A stretch of DNA of 64,000 nucleotides from Myxococcus qinghaiensis (GTDB lineage Bacteria > Myxococcota > Myxococcia > Myxococcales > Myxococcaceae). Position numbers and translations under genes: made by a program. Position 1 is the stretch's first letter; every line of letters begins with the position of its first letter. The notes under the pieces are model-generated. The model was not told the origin of the DNA and ran no database searches. It saw only the letters and a list, made by a program, of their open reading frames with translations. The DNA lies in contig NZ_JAKCFA010000003.1 of NCBI RefSeq assembly GCF_024198215.1, positions 372,001 to 436,000 of the forward strand, written 5' to 3'. This document shows, one piece after another, positions 33,078-42,531 of this stretch.

Positions 33078-35383
33078 TCGATGGTCACCAGGACGAACTT
33101 GTTGTTGATGTCCTTGTCCACCGGGGTGACGACCTTGTCCGAGCCCACCGCGCTGCGCAGCGAGTTGAGCATCTTCTGCTCGGCGAGCACCCACTCGCGA
33201 CCGGGCCGCGCGACGAGCGTGCGCAGCTTCGCGTTGTAGTCACCGCTGCGGTACTGCTCCACGGTGTTGCTGGAGTAGAGCGTCTCGCCGCGCCAGTTCA
33301 TCAGGTACGCGACGATGGGCTCGCCCTCCTGACGCTGCGAGTAGTAGCGCCAGAAGAGGTCGCGCTGAGTCCAGTGGTGGGACAGGTCCACCCAGTGGTT
33401 CCAGTTGAACCAGAGGGCGAAGCCGGCGGCCAGCATCCAGAAGGTGCCGAACAGCATCACCCGCGCCCGCATCAGCGTGGCCACGACGGCCATGGCCCCC
33501 GCCACCGCGAAGACGAAGCCCAGCGCGCCCTTGATGTTGACGGGCTCCGACAGTGAGCGCAGCAGCGAGTCGTCCCCCGCGGGGTTCTTGAAGCCGCGCA
33601 CCGCCAGCACCACGCCCGCCAGCGCGAGCACCGCGGCCAGGGCCTGGAGCGACACGCGGCCTTCCGTGTTCGGACGCAAGGACTGCCACCCGAGGAAGCC
33701 GCCCACCACCGCCACCGCCACGCCCACCAGCCCCGTCGCGGACACCTTCGCGCCGGACGCCACCGCGGTCAGCGTGGCTACGCCCGCCAGCAGCATGAGC
33801 AGCGCCACCGCGCGCGAGCCCGGCGTCACCTTCTCCCGCGACTTGGGCGAGAAGGCCTCGAACGACAGGTAGACGCCGAAGGCGAGCAGCACCAGCGTGA
33901 CGAGGTCGCCGGTCCACAGCGCGCGAGAGAAGAACGCGATGGGCTTGGTGACCAGGTCCTGCGGATAGGGCCGGTCGTAGTTGTAGACGAACAGGTCGGT
34001 GAAGTTCTTCGGGTTCTCCGCCAGGTCCTTGCCGACGAGCACGAAGAGGACCAGGCCGAAGATGAGGCTCACCGCGTGCGCGGAGATGCCCTCTTCCCAC
34101 AGCCGGTCGATGAAGAGCGCGATGAGGACCGCGAGGCCGGGCAGGACGGGGAAGACGTAGTGGTGGAACTTGGTGGCGCTGGAGGCCAGGAGCCAGAAGG
34201 AGAAGGCCACCCACACGACGGCGATGATGGCCAGGTGGTCCGCCTTCTTCTCCGAGCGCAGCTTCAGCTTCGCGACGATGGCGAAGGCGCCGGGCAGCAG
34301 GGCCACCCAGGGGAAGATGCCGAAGCCGCCCTGCTCGATGAAGTAGATGAACGTGCCACCCGGCGTGGTGGTGTGCACGCCCGCGGTGAGGCGGTTGAGG
34401 TGGTCGTGGACGAAGAAGCGGTACCAGAAGAGCTTGCCCTCGTCGTCCACGCTCTTGAAGAGGGACATCACCACGTACCAGGGCGCGGCCACCGCGAAGA
34501 AGACGAGGATGCCCGTGCCCAGGTGCATCTTGTGCATCTGCGCCCACAGCACCGGCATGGGCTGGCGGCCCTCGCGCACGTCCTTGCGGAAGCCACCGTC
34601 CGTCAGCCAGCGCAGGTGCGCATCCAGGCTCGGCCCGTCCCAGGGCATGACGGCCAGGCCCGCGTAGATGACGAGGATGACGGCGGGAAGGCCCACGCCC
34701 AGCAGGCCCTTGGCCAGCGTGGACAGGCCCGCGAAGAAATAGAAGCCGTACCACCACGCGGCGCGGTGCTTCGTCGCGTCATCCAGCTGGCCGATGAGCG
34801 CGCACGCCATCGCGCAGACGAACGTGGTGACGAAGGGCGTGTCCGTCACCGTCTGCCGGGTGAGCAGGAAGTACAGCGGCATGGTGGCCAGCACGAAGCC
34901 GGTGGCCAGGCCCGCGCGGCGGTTCACCACGCGTGAGACGGCCAGGGACAGGAGCGTCACGGCGGTGATGCTCAGCGCCACGAAGGGCACGCGCATGCCC
35001 CACTCGGTGTACAGCCCGAGCTGGCCTCCCGAGCGCACCGTGCCCACCACCTGCATGCCCAGCGCCTGCATCCACATGGTCAGCGGCGGCTTGGAGAAGA
35101 ACCACGCGTTCTCCCAGAAGGGATACAGGTAGTCGCGGCGGACGATCATCATCCGCGCCACTTCGCCGTAGTGGGTCTCCCAGCAGTCCCAGAGCCCCAC
35201 CGCGCCCAGGTAGGGGAGGAAGAGCAGCCCCGCGAAGAAGGCCGTGGACAACACCGTCCGAGTCGTCGCGGAGAGCGCGAGCCACCGCTGCATCCACCGC
35301 GCGGAGAAGGTCTCCTTGCCGAGAATGGCCTCGGCGAAGGTCTGCTCTCGCTGCTGCTCCTGCTGTTCGCCGTCGCTCGCCAC
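33074..35383 (-). CDS. Large membrane glycosyltransferase (ArnT/PMT family)
   Basis: 769 residues from the GTG at 35383, preceded by AGGAG about ten bases upstream. More than ten transmembrane helices are visible. The first extracytoplasmic loop has VGLWDCWETHYGEVARMMIV, whose acidic residues fit the catalytic Asp/Glu region of GT-C enzymes such as ArnT. The conserved segment SKPPLTMWMQALGMQVVG follows. The C-terminal 300 residues hold further helices and a soluble tail. Such enzymes use polyprenyl-phosphate sugars to modify lipids or proteins on the periplasmic side. Its stop overlaps the start of the ABC ATPase gene. The acceptor is unknown. Confidence 0.85.
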   Translation of the reverse strand: MASDGEQQEQQREQTFAEAILGKETFSARWMQRWLALSATTRTVLSTAFFAGLLFLPYLGAVGLWDCWETHYGEVARMMIVRRDYLYPFWENAWFFSKPPLTMWMQALGMQVVGTVRSGGQLGLYTEWGMRVPFVALSITAVTLLSLAVSRVVNRRAGLATGFVLATMPLYFLLTRQTVTDTPFVTTFVCAMACALIGQLDDATKHRAAWWYGFYFFAGLSTLAKGLLGVGLPAVILVIYAGLAVMPWDGPSLDAHLRWLTDGGFRKDVREGRQPMPVLWAQMHKMHLGTGILVFFAVAAPWYVVMSLFKSVDDEGKLFWYRFFVHDHLNRLTAGVHTTTPGGTFIYFIEQGGFGIFPWVALLPGAFAIVAKLKLRSEKKADHLAIIAVVWVAFSFWLLASSATKFHHYVFPVLPGLAVLIALFIDRLWEEGISAHAVSLIFGLVLFVLVGKDLAENPKNFTDLFVYNYDRPYPQDLVTKPIAFFSRALWTGDLVTLVLLAFGVYLSFEAFSPKSREKVTPGSRAVALLMLLAGVATLTAVASGAKVSATGLVGVAVAVVGGFLGWQSLRPNTEGRVSLQALAAVLALAGVVLAVRGFKNPAGDDSLLRSLSEPVNIKGALGFVFAVAGAMAVVATLMRARVMLFGTFWMLAAGFALWFNWNHWVDLSHHWTQRDLFWRYYSQRQEGEPIVAYLMNWRGETLYSSNTVEQYRSGDYNAKLRTLVARPGREWVLAEQKMLNSLRSAVGSDKVVTPVDKDINNKFVLVTID

Positions 35384-35620
35384 GGGTGAAGGGCTCCTTG
35401 AGTCGTTTCGGGCGGTTGCCTGCGCACCACGGGCAGGACGCGGCCTTATATCCCCGCCACCCCCGCCGGTCGACCTCCTCTGGAGGCACAGCGTGAGGCA
35501 GCGTGCGCGCCATTGTGCAGGAGCCTGCACGGAGGTGGGAGGCCCACATGGAGAGAGCCCGCTGGGGAAGCGGGGGCACGGGCCTTGTATTGCCCGCCCC
35601 CGTCCAGTTTCGGAGGCTCC
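35384..35620. other. Divergent intergenic region
   Basis: 237 bases between the divergent glycosyltransferase and secreted-protein genes, which should contain two promoters. No unambiguous promoter motif or repeat was picked out. The 3' end carries the CGGAGG ribosome binding site of the gene at 35621. Confidence 0.5.
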
Positions 35621-36880
35621 ATGCTCGTATCAGCGGTGACGTTGGGTTGTGCCCTGCTCCTGGGGCAGGTCGAGGGCGGTCCGCCCGCTGAGGTCGCCCC
35701 CGTTGAGGACGCCCGCGTTGAGGTCGCTGCTCCCCTCCTCCAGCCACCCGCGGTCCCGCTGCCCTTCCAGGACGCGGAGCGCCCCGTGTTGTGCCTCACG
35801 TTGCCGCCCACGCAGGCCGTGCCCTCGGGCTTGTGGCGCGCGCAGTGCGACTTCGAGCAGCGGAGGTGTCTCGTCACTCCAGGCTACGAGCTCGATGCCG
35901 ACGGCCAGGAGACGGAGCGCTTCCTGGAGCGGGTCCGCGCTTGCGTCCCGGAGGAGAGCGCGCCCGTCCCGAACGCGGAGCTGCTCACGTATCGGCTGGA
36001 GCCGTCCATCGCCGACGCGCCGCCGGGTTGGTACCGCGATGAGCGCGGTCGGGTGATGCAGTTCAACTTCGACTTGCACCGGCGCGTCTGGTTGGGCGGC
36101 GCGTGGAGCCCGCTGTGGCCCGGTGACGAGGCGCGCGAGGACCGCGTGCGCCTGGACTTCGGCATCGCGCTGGAGGTGGCCGAGCGCAAGCGGCTGCATC
36201 GGCTGCACTTCCTGGAGACGGAGCTGTCGCTCGGAGAGCCCTCCATCGACTTCACGATGATGCGCTACGACTTCAGCGTCGAGCGCGATGAGCCGCTCTT
36301 CCGGGTGACGACCTTCTTCGGCGAGCCGCGACGCCACGACATCAGCATCAACCTGGGCGTGTGGCTGGAGGCGCTGCATGTGGAGGACCTGGAGCGCGGA
36401 GAGGTGCGAGGCGGGTTCCTCACCTGGGGCACCCTGCACGCCACCCTGGACCTGTGGCACTCACGCGACATGGTGTCGTACGTGCGAGTGCGCGCGGGTC
36501 CCTCCGCGGAGCGCGACTATGAGAACGACATCACCACGCTGGTGCCCGGCGCGGCGCTCGAAGGCAACCTGACGCTGGACAGGGATGGGTTCCACCATTT
36601 GCGCTTCGGCGTGGAGGCGGAGAAGGTCCTCCTGTCGCGCGCGGTGGAGGGCCGTCCGCTCAGGCCCGAGCGGCTCAGGCTCTCCGCGGGCTACGAGCTC
36701 ATCCTGCTGGCCATCAACGACCAGCCGCTGAGCCTGGTCGCGGATGCGCGCGGGACGTGGCGCAATGACATTGCCTTCCTGCCGGAGCGCTGGGAGTGGT
36801 CCGCCTCCGCGGGCCTGCGCTTCTCGCTGTGGGCCCCCGCGCGCCGCTCCGCGCCCATGGCCGAAAAGGCCCGGGATTGA
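35621..36880 (+). CDS. Secreted protein, possible outer-membrane barrel (paralogue A)
   Basis: 419 residues from the ATG at 35621 (CGGAGG eight bases upstream). A short hydrophobic leader (MLVSAVTLGCALLLGQVEG) is followed by a region with three cysteines and a long beta-rich domain of alternating hydrophobic and charged residues (for example VRLDFGIALEVAERKRLHRLHF and LRFGVEAEKVLLSRA), ending in a stretch of aromatic residues. A motif LLAINDQPLSL near the end is echoed in the next gene. The pattern suggests an outer-membrane beta-barrel or a barrel-like envelope protein. I do not recognise a family. Confidence 0.68.
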   Translation: MLVSAVTLGCALLLGQVEGGPPAEVAPVEDARVEVAAPLLQPPAVPLPFQDAERPVLCLTLPPTQAVPSGLWRAQCDFEQRRCLVTPGYELDADGQETERFLERVRACVPEESAPVPNAELLTYRLEPSIADAPPGWYRDERGRVMQFNFDLHRRVWLGGAWSPLWPGDEAREDRVRLDFGIALEVAERKRLHRLHFLETELSLGEPSIDFTMMRYDFSVERDEPLFRVTTFFGEPRRHDISINLGVWLEALHVEDLERGEVRGGFLTWGTLHATLDLWHSRDMVSYVRVRAGPSAERDYENDITTLVPGAALEGNLTLDRDGFHHLRFGVEAEKVLLSRAVEGRPLRPERLRLSAGYELILLAINDQPLSLVADARGTWRNDIAFLPERWEWSASAGLRFSLWAPARRSAPMAEKARD

Positions 36881-36882
36881 CC

Positions 36883-37758
36883 GTGCTCGCGCTTGGACTC
36901 GCATTGCTCCTGGCCTCGGCGCCAAGCGCGGGCCCTCCGTCATCGGACCCGTGTCTCCCCACGGACGCAGGGGGCGAGCAGTTCCCCACCTGCTTCGACC
37001 CGGGAGACGGCTGGGTGCTGGGCACGGGCGCGACGGTGCGCGACGGCGTGGGGGGCCTGACGCTGCACTCGAGCGTGCGCATCCGCACCGGGCGCACCAG
37101 CCGCAGCAAGGGCACGCCCTGGTTCAACAACCACCGACTCCTCGGCGTGGACCTCTGGGATGGAGAGCGGCGCGGCTGGGGCTTCACTGCTTATGACGGA
37201 CTGCTGCGTCGCCATTTGGAGGAAGGCTTTATCCTGATTCCCACCGCGCGCCCGGTGCGCATCCCCTTCCCGTTCGACGTGACGGTGGCGCTGCGCGCGG
37301 CGAGCCTGGAGCGGCGCGAGTGGGAAGGCTCGGGGTGGACCTTGGAGACGGGACGCATGGGGCTCCTCATCGACCCGCTGCGCTCGGAGACGGGGCGCGC
37401 TTGGCTCGGCTTCGGCCCGGTGGCGAGCCACACGCTGCGCCGCGTGGGAGAAACCACCGAGCACGCGCTGTCGCCCTTCACCTCGCTGATGTTCGACCTG
37501 AGTCTGGAGAGCGATGATGGACTGTGGGCGCTGCGGGCGTCGGGGCTCGCGGGGTGGACCTTCGGGCTCGAGGGCGGCACGGACTTCCGCGCCCGCGCCG
37601 ACGCCTCGCTGGAGCGCGTGTTCCTCGCCGTGGCGGACCAGCCCGTGGCGCTGCGACTCTCCGGAGGCTACGTCCTGGGTGACGCGGGCCTCATGCGCCG
37701 TGACGAGTGGACGCTCGGCGTGGGCCTCGTGGTGCGGGCCTTCAGCGCGCGATGGTGA
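36883..37758 (+). CDS. Secreted protein, possible outer-membrane barrel (paralogue B)
   Basis: 291 residues from the GTG at 36883, two bases after the stop of the preceding gene; TTG at 36877, overlapping that stop, is an alternative. The leader is VLALGLALLLASAPSAG. The mature domain is beta-rich (for example FDVTVALRAASLERREW) and its end FLAVADQPVALRLSGGYVL corresponds to LLAINDQPLSL in the previous protein. The two genes are therefore probably diverged tandem copies that are co-translated. The protein ends in Phe-Ser-Ala-Arg-Trp. Function unknown. Confidence 0.68.
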   Translation: MLALGLALLLASAPSAGPPSSDPCLPTDAGGEQFPTCFDPGDGWVLGTGATVRDGVGGLTLHSSVRIRTGRTSRSKGTPWFNNHRLLGVDLWDGERRGWGFTAYDGLLRRHLEEGFILIPTARPVRIPFPFDVTVALRAASLERREWEGSGWTLETGRMGLLIDPLRSETGRAWLGFGPVASHTLRRVGETTEHALSPFTSLMFDLSLESDDGLWALRASGLAGWTFGLEGGTDFRARADASLERVFLAVADQPVALRLSGGYVLGDAGLMRRDEWTLGVGLVVRAFSARW

Positions 37759-37889
37759 GTCCGCCGGGCCCAAAGCCCCAAGCTCCATGCCTGGAGGTTT
37801 CCTGATATCGAGGCACCGTCAGCCGGGGGGCTCCAGGGCGTCGCTGGGGAGCCCTGGCCCTCGCCGGTGGCGAGGAAGGAGGTGTCGTC

Positions 37890-38888
37890 ATGGAGAGAAA
37901 GCTCGTCTCGATTCAGCGCATCGACCACCTGGAGGACATCCCCGGAGCCGACAACATCCTGAAGGCACGGGTGATGGGCTGGGACGTGGTGGTGAAGAAG
38001 GGCGAGTTCGCCCCCGGTGATGCGTGCGTCTTTTTCGAAATCGACAGCCAGCTCCCCGAGGGCGCCCCCTGGGCGGAGTTCCTCAGGGCCCGGAGCTTTC
38101 GCGTGAAGACCGCGCGACTGAGGGGCGTGCTGTCCCAGGGACTCGCGCTGCCCACGTCCATCCTGGAGGGCGAAGTGCCTCCCGAGGGCACGGACGTGCG
38201 CGACAGCCTGGGCGTCGTGAAGTACGAGCCGACGCCGCCCGAGGGCAGCGACGTGGCCGGGCCCTTCCCGGGTGAAGTGCCGAAGACGGATGAAATCCGC
38301 CTGCAGTCGGCGCTCGCCGTGCTGGACGAGCTTCGGGGCCACGACTTCTTCGTGACGACGAAGATGGACGGCACCTCCGCGACGTTCTTCAGGCCGCTCG
38401 ACGGCCCGCTGGTGGCGTGCTCCCGGAACTGGTCGCTGCGACCCGGAACGAGCCGGGCGTGGACCGTGGCGAAGCGGTACTCGCTGGACACCGCGCTGCC
38501 TCCGGGCTTCGCCATCCAGGGGGAGTTGTGCGGCCCCGGCATCCAGAAGAACCGCCTGGGGCTCACCGAGGTGGACCTGTTCGTGTTCAGCGTCCACGAC
38601 ACCCGGACGGGCCAGTTCCTGGGCCACGAGGACTTCATCGCGTTCTGCGCGAAGCATGGGCTGCGCACGGTGCCGGTGGAGCACGTCGTCACGGGCGAGG
38701 CCGCCCGGACGTTCGACCACGGCCTTGAGCACTACTTGAAGCTCGCCCAGGGGCTCTACCCGGGCACGAAGAACCGCAAGGAGGGCATCGTCATCCGGCC
38801 GCTCGTCGAGCGGCACTCGCCCACGCTGAGCGGCAGGCTGTCGTTCAAGGTCATCAACAACGACTTCCTCCTCAAGGATGAGGACTGA
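37890..38888 (+). CDS. RNA ligase of the DRB0094 (Rnl5-type) family
   Basis: 332 residues. The N-terminal domain of about 110 residues opens LVSIQRIDHLEDIPGADNI and looks OB-fold-like, as in Deinococcus RNA ligase. The nucleotidyltransferase core follows: motif I TTKMDG with the lysine nucleophile at about residue 158, the segment FAIQGELCGPGIQKN (motif III-like), EGIVIRPL (motif IV) and SFKVIN (motif V). These enzymes seal nicks in RNA-containing duplexes using ATP. There is no partner gene for RNA repair nearby, and the next gene is convergent. Family assignment is firm on motifs; the in vivo substrate is unknown. Confidence 0.88.
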   Translation: MERKLVSIQRIDHLEDIPGADNILKARVMGWDVVVKKGEFAPGDACVFFEIDSQLPEGAPWAEFLRARSFRVKTARLRGVLSQGLALPTSILEGEVPPEGTDVRDSLGVVKYEPTPPEGSDVAGPFPGEVPKTDEIRLQSALAVLDELRGHDFFVTTKMDGTSATFFRPLDGPLVACSRNWSLRPGTSRAWTVAKRYSLDTALPPGFAIQGELCGPGIQKNRLGLTEVDLFVFSVHDTRTGQFLGHEDFIAFCAKHGLRTVPVEHVVTGEAARTFDHGLEHYLKLAQGLYPGTKNRKEGIVIRPLVERHSPTLSGRLSFKVINNDFLLKDED

Positions 38889-38906
38889 AGCCTCGGAGCC
38901 AACGCG

Positions 38907-40565
38907 TCAGCGCGGCGTTGGACCCGAGGTCTCCTGGTGCACGGAGGACGGAGACGCCTCAAGCACCGTCCTCAACGCGGCCTCGGCGGCCCGCAGGCGC
39001 GCATCCTGCGGGTCCACGCGCCGCGCTTCTTCCAAGCGCTCCAGCGCCCGAGGCAGCGCACCCCGGGCCAGTTCGCACCGCACTCCCGCCTCCAGCGCTC
39101 CTGTATCCGACGGGCCGTAGACCTGGGCCTCGTCCGCCGCGTGACACCCTTCCTCCACGCGCCCCGTGTCGAGCAGCGCGCGCGCCAGCTCCACCCGAGC
39201 GCCCACGTGCGCGGGTGACAGGCGCACCGCCTCCGCGAGCGGTGTGACGGCCTCGCGCGACAACCCCAGCCGTCGCAGCACCGCGCCCAGCTCCCTCTGC
39301 GGCCCGGGCGCGCCGGGCGACAACAGCGCCCGACCTCGCGCCTCGCGCAGCACCGAGGGCTCGTCGAACCGCAGCTCCGCCACCATCCGTCCCACGACGT
39401 CCTGATAGGCGGGCCACTGCGCGGGCCACGTGAAGACGAGGCGGTAGACCCACTCCCCCCGAGGCACGAAGAAGGCGAGCAGATGGCGCCCTCCATCAGG
39501 CCCCTCCAGTTGTGCGCGCAGCCGCTGCGCGACACGCCCACCCACCAGCGTTCGCGAGGGCCCCTGCACCGACAGCGTCCGGCCCTCGGGCCCGGGCACT
39601 CCCAGCGGCAGCGTCTCCTCATGGAAGTGCCGTGCCTGCGCCAGGCCATCCACCGCCTCACCGGCCTCGATGGCCTCCGCGGAGAACGTGGCGCGCCCCA
39701 GTCCCGGCAACCCATTGGAGAACGTGCGCCGCCCCTGTCCGTCCACTTCGCCGCGCCAGCCTTCGGGCAGCGCCACCGCGACACCGAAGCCGTCATCCCG
39801 CTCCACGCGCCAGCCGGAGCGCTCCATCACCACCAGCGCCGCCACGAGCAGCGCCGCGCCCACTCCCACCAGCGGCCTCACCACGCCCGACCGCACGGAG
39901 CGCTCCGACTCGCGTGGCTCCAGGAACGCTCCCGTCAGCAACCCAGCCACCAGTCCACCCAGGTGCCCGGCGTTGTCCACGCCCACCGAAGTCCAGCCCA
40001 ACCAGAGGAACACGAGCACTGTTGGAATCGAGCTCTCTCCGGATAGCCACCGCACACGGAAACCCGAGCGAGAGCGGTGACGCCGGCCCAATACGAGCAA
40101 CGCGCCCATGCATCCATAGACGAGCCCAGAGGCACCCACGCTCACCGCGCCAGACCAGGCAAGCGAGCTCGCCATCGTGGTCAGCGCGGTGGAGATCAAC
40201 AGCGCGACATAGTCGACGCGTCGGCAGGCCCGCTCCAGCGCCGTGCCCGCCGCCACCAGCACGGTGACGTTGAGCGCCAGGTGCAGCGCGTCCCGGTGCA
40301 GCAGGTTGGCAGACAAGAGCCGCCAGACCTGCCCCGCCTCCAGCACCAGCGGGCCCGCCTTGGCGCCCCAGCGCACCAACGCATCCACGTCGACAGGACC
40401 CAGGGCGGCGAGGACCCCGTGGACAGCCACCAGGAGGCCCGCGACGGCCAGGGTGACCCAGGGAAATGAACGAGCGCTCCCTTGGTCGGCCGATTGACCG
40501 ATGGACAACAACCCCGGCTCCCCGCCCTCCTGGGGAGAAAGCCCTGTCATTTGAGGGGGATGCAT
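38907..40565 (-). CDS. Rhomboid family intramembrane serine protease fused to TPR domain
   Basis: 552 residues from the ATG at 40565; a second ATG at 40550 is possible. The frame is open further upstream only as antisense of the FHA gene. The N-terminal 230 residues form a rhomboid domain: the conserved LLHRDALHLALNV loop, the catalytic serine in VGASGLVYG (about S146) and the catalytic histidine in NAGHLGGL (about H201). A soluble region (about 270-420) follows, then two to three TPR-like units (about 430-540). Rhomboids cut within or next to transmembrane helices, and the TPR end suggests a protein partner. The active-site residues are intact, so it should be active. Confidence 0.88.
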   Translation of the reverse strand: MHPPQMTGLSPQEGGEPGLLSIGQSADQGSARSFPWVTLAVAGLLVAVHGVLAALGPVDVDALVRWGAKAGPLVLEAGQVWRLLSANLLHRDALHLALNVTVLVAAGTALERACRRVDYVALLISTALTTMASSLAWSGAVSVGASGLVYGCMGALLVLGRRHRSRSGFRVRWLSGESSIPTVLVFLWLGWTSVGVDNAGHLGGLVAGLLTGAFLEPRESERSVRSGVVRPLVGVGAALLVAALVVMERSGWRVERDDGFGVAVALPEGWRGEVDGQGRRTFSNGLPGLGRATFSAEAIEAGEAVDGLAQARHFHEETLPLGVPGPEGRTLSVQGPSRTLVGGRVAQRLRAQLEGPDGGRHLLAFFVPRGEWVYRLVFTWPAQWPAYQDVVGRMVAELRFDEPSVLREARGRALLSPGAPGPQRELGAVLRRLGLSREAVTPLAEAVRLSPAHVGARVELARALLDTGRVEEGCHAADEAQVYGPSDTGALEAGVRCELARGALPRALERLEEARRVDPQDARLRAAEAALRTVLEASPSSVHQETSGPTPR

Positions 40566-40616
40566 GACTTGTGCGTTGAAAGGCCGTTCTGCTATGACTG
40601 TACGCGGATCGGACCC

Positions 40617-42449
40617 GTGCTGAAGCTCATCATCGAAGACGACGAGGGGCGCAAGACCGTTGTTCCCTTCGTGCGCGACGAGATCACCATCGGACGTCAG
40701 GAGGGAAACACCATCCGCCTGACCGAACGTAACGTGTCTCGACGTCACGCACGACTGGTGCGGTTGAACGGCCATGTCGTGGTGGAGGACCTGGGTAGCT
40801 ATAACGGCACCCGGATCAACGGCGAGCGTATCGCGGGTCAGTCGCCCCTCAGTGAGGGCGACCTGATCCAGATCGGCGACTACGACCTGGCTCTCCAGGC
40901 CGAAGGCGCCGCCAATGCCGTAGGCCCCATCACCACCAAGGTACCTACACGCCGGCAGGAGGCCGAGCCCGAGGAGCCTGACCGCTCGGAGAGCGAGGAG
41001 GAGGCACCTGGAGACGGCGACGAGCACGACCACACGCCCCCGTCCCAAGCCTCCGCGGACAAGCGCCGCAACTCGACCTCCATCATCCGGTTGGATCATG
41101 TGGAGGCCGACCGGCCCCGGAAGCTGGAGGACATCGATAGCAAGGATGCGCCCCGGCTGATGGTGCTGACCCCGGACGAGCTGCGGGGTCAGGAGTTCGC
41201 GTGCATCCGGACGGAGCTGCGGATCGGGCGGACGGACGACAACGACATCACGTTGGACCATCGCTCGCTGTCGCGGACCCACGCCAAGCTGGTGCGTGAG
41301 GCGACGGGTGAGTGGCGCGTCATCGACATGCAGTCCGCCAATGGGATGACGGTCAACGGCGAGAGCTACGCCCAGGCCACCCTGAACAGCGGCGACATCG
41401 TCGAGCTGGGCCACGTGAAGCTGCGCTTCCTGGCCGCCGGGGATGCCGGCGACGGCGATGACTCCGACGCTCCCGCCAGCGAAGGCGGCATGTCGAAGAT
41501 GCCGCTGGTGGCCGGGCTCATCGCCCTGCTGCTGGGTGGTGGTGGCGTCGCGTTCTGGATGTCCAAGCAGCAGGGACTGGGCACGGTCACTCCGAATCCT
41601 CCGACGGAGCCAGTGGCCATTCAGCAGCCCCCGCCCGAGAATCCGCCCGCGCCTCCCGTGCAGCCGCCTGACGAGAACAAGGTTCCGACGACGGCGCAGA
41701 CCGGGACGCCTGAGGTTCCCGGGACCGAGACGCCTCCTTCGAATCCGCCCGAGCCTCCGAAGCCGACCTTCGAGCAGCACATGGCTGCCGCCGAGGCGGC
41801 GTTCAAGGCCCAAGACCTCAATGCGGCCACAGCAGCGCTGGAGCAGACCCGCGACGCTGCCGGAAATCTCCCTCCCAAGGCGCAGAAGTTCTTGGACATC
41901 GTGACCGCCGAGGAGGCCGTCGAAGGCCACCTCAAAGTGGCCAAGGAAGCTCTGGACTCCGGCAAGCCCGAGGGTGCGGTGGCACCACTCGAAGCGAGCG
42001 CGAAGACCAAGCTCTATGCGGAGAGGCATGCGTCGCTGACGCGTCAGCTCAACGCGAAGCTGAAGGAAATCGAGGACGCGAAGACGGCGGCGAAGCCTCC
42101 TCCAGAAGTGGTGCAGACTTCTGCCAAGGAAGCTGCTGCGGCGGCGGCCGCCGCCGAGCTCGATTCGCAGACCACCGAGCGCATCATCGAAGCTCGCGGA
42201 CTGATTAAAATTCAGAAATACCAGGAAGCCCTGGCGGTTGCCGAGAAGTGCGCGAGTGCAGACCCGAAGAACGCCGAGTGCCAACTCGTGTTGGGCGTCG
42301 CCAAAGCGCGGCTCGATCGGGTTGACGAAGGGGCGAAGCACTACCGGAAGTTCCTGAACCTGGCCCCGCCAGATCACCCTTCTCGTAAGGGCGTTCAAGA
42401 CCTCTTGGACCAGTACGAAGGCGCGAAGAGGAAGAACCAGGGAGGCTGA
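40617..42449 (+). CDS. Twin-FHA membrane protein with C-terminal TPR region
   Basis: 610 residues from the GTG at 40617; the frame is open upstream, but the FHA domain begins immediately at VLKLIIEDDEG. FHA domain 1 covers about 5-95 (ITIGRQEGNTIRL, VSRRHARL, NGTRINGE). A charged linker follows, then FHA domain 2 (about 180-275: LRIGRTDDNDITL, LSRTHAKL, NGMTVNGE), one transmembrane helix (about 297-317), a Pro-rich segment and an alpha-helical TPR-like tail. FHA domains bind phosphothreonine, so it should sit in the membrane reading a Ser/Thr kinase signal, with the TPR part outside or in the periplasm. A weak promoter-like pair (TTGTGC, 18 bases, TATGAC) lies at about 40570-40600. The gene is divergent from the rhomboid. 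Confidence 0.86.
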   Translation: MLKLIIEDDEGRKTVVPFVRDEITIGRQEGNTIRLTERNVSRRHARLVRLNGHVVVEDLGSYNGTRINGERIAGQSPLSEGDLIQIGDYDLALQAEGAANAVGPITTKVPTRRQEAEPEEPDRSESEEEAPGDGDEHDHTPPSQASADKRRNSTSIIRLDHVEADRPRKLEDIDSKDAPRLMVLTPDELRGQEFACIRTELRIGRTDDNDITLDHRSLSRTHAKLVREATGEWRVIDMQSANGMTVNGESYAQATLNSGDIVELGHVKLRFLAAGDAGDGDDSDAPASEGGMSKMPLVAGLIALLLGGGGVAFWMSKQQGLGTVTPNPPTEPVAIQQPPPENPPAPPVQPPDENKVPTTAQTGTPEVPGTETPPSNPPEPPKPTFEQHMAAAEAAFKAQDLNAATAALEQTRDAAGNLPPKAQKFLDIVTAEEAVEGHLKVAKEALDSGKPEGAVAPLEASAKTKLYAERHASLTRQLNAKLKEIEDAKTAAKPPPEVVQTSAKEAAAAAAAAELDSQTTERIIEARGLIKIQKYQEALAVAEKCASADPKNAECQLVLGVAKARLDRVDEGAKHYRKFLNLAPPDHPSRKGVQDLLDQYEGAKRKNQGG

Positions 42450-42531
42450 ACCATCCCCCATCGGCTGTGCGTGCTCGCCCCCCCTCCCCGAGCCCCAGCA
42501 CGACGAAGTTCACCTGCAGCGAGGAGACGCT

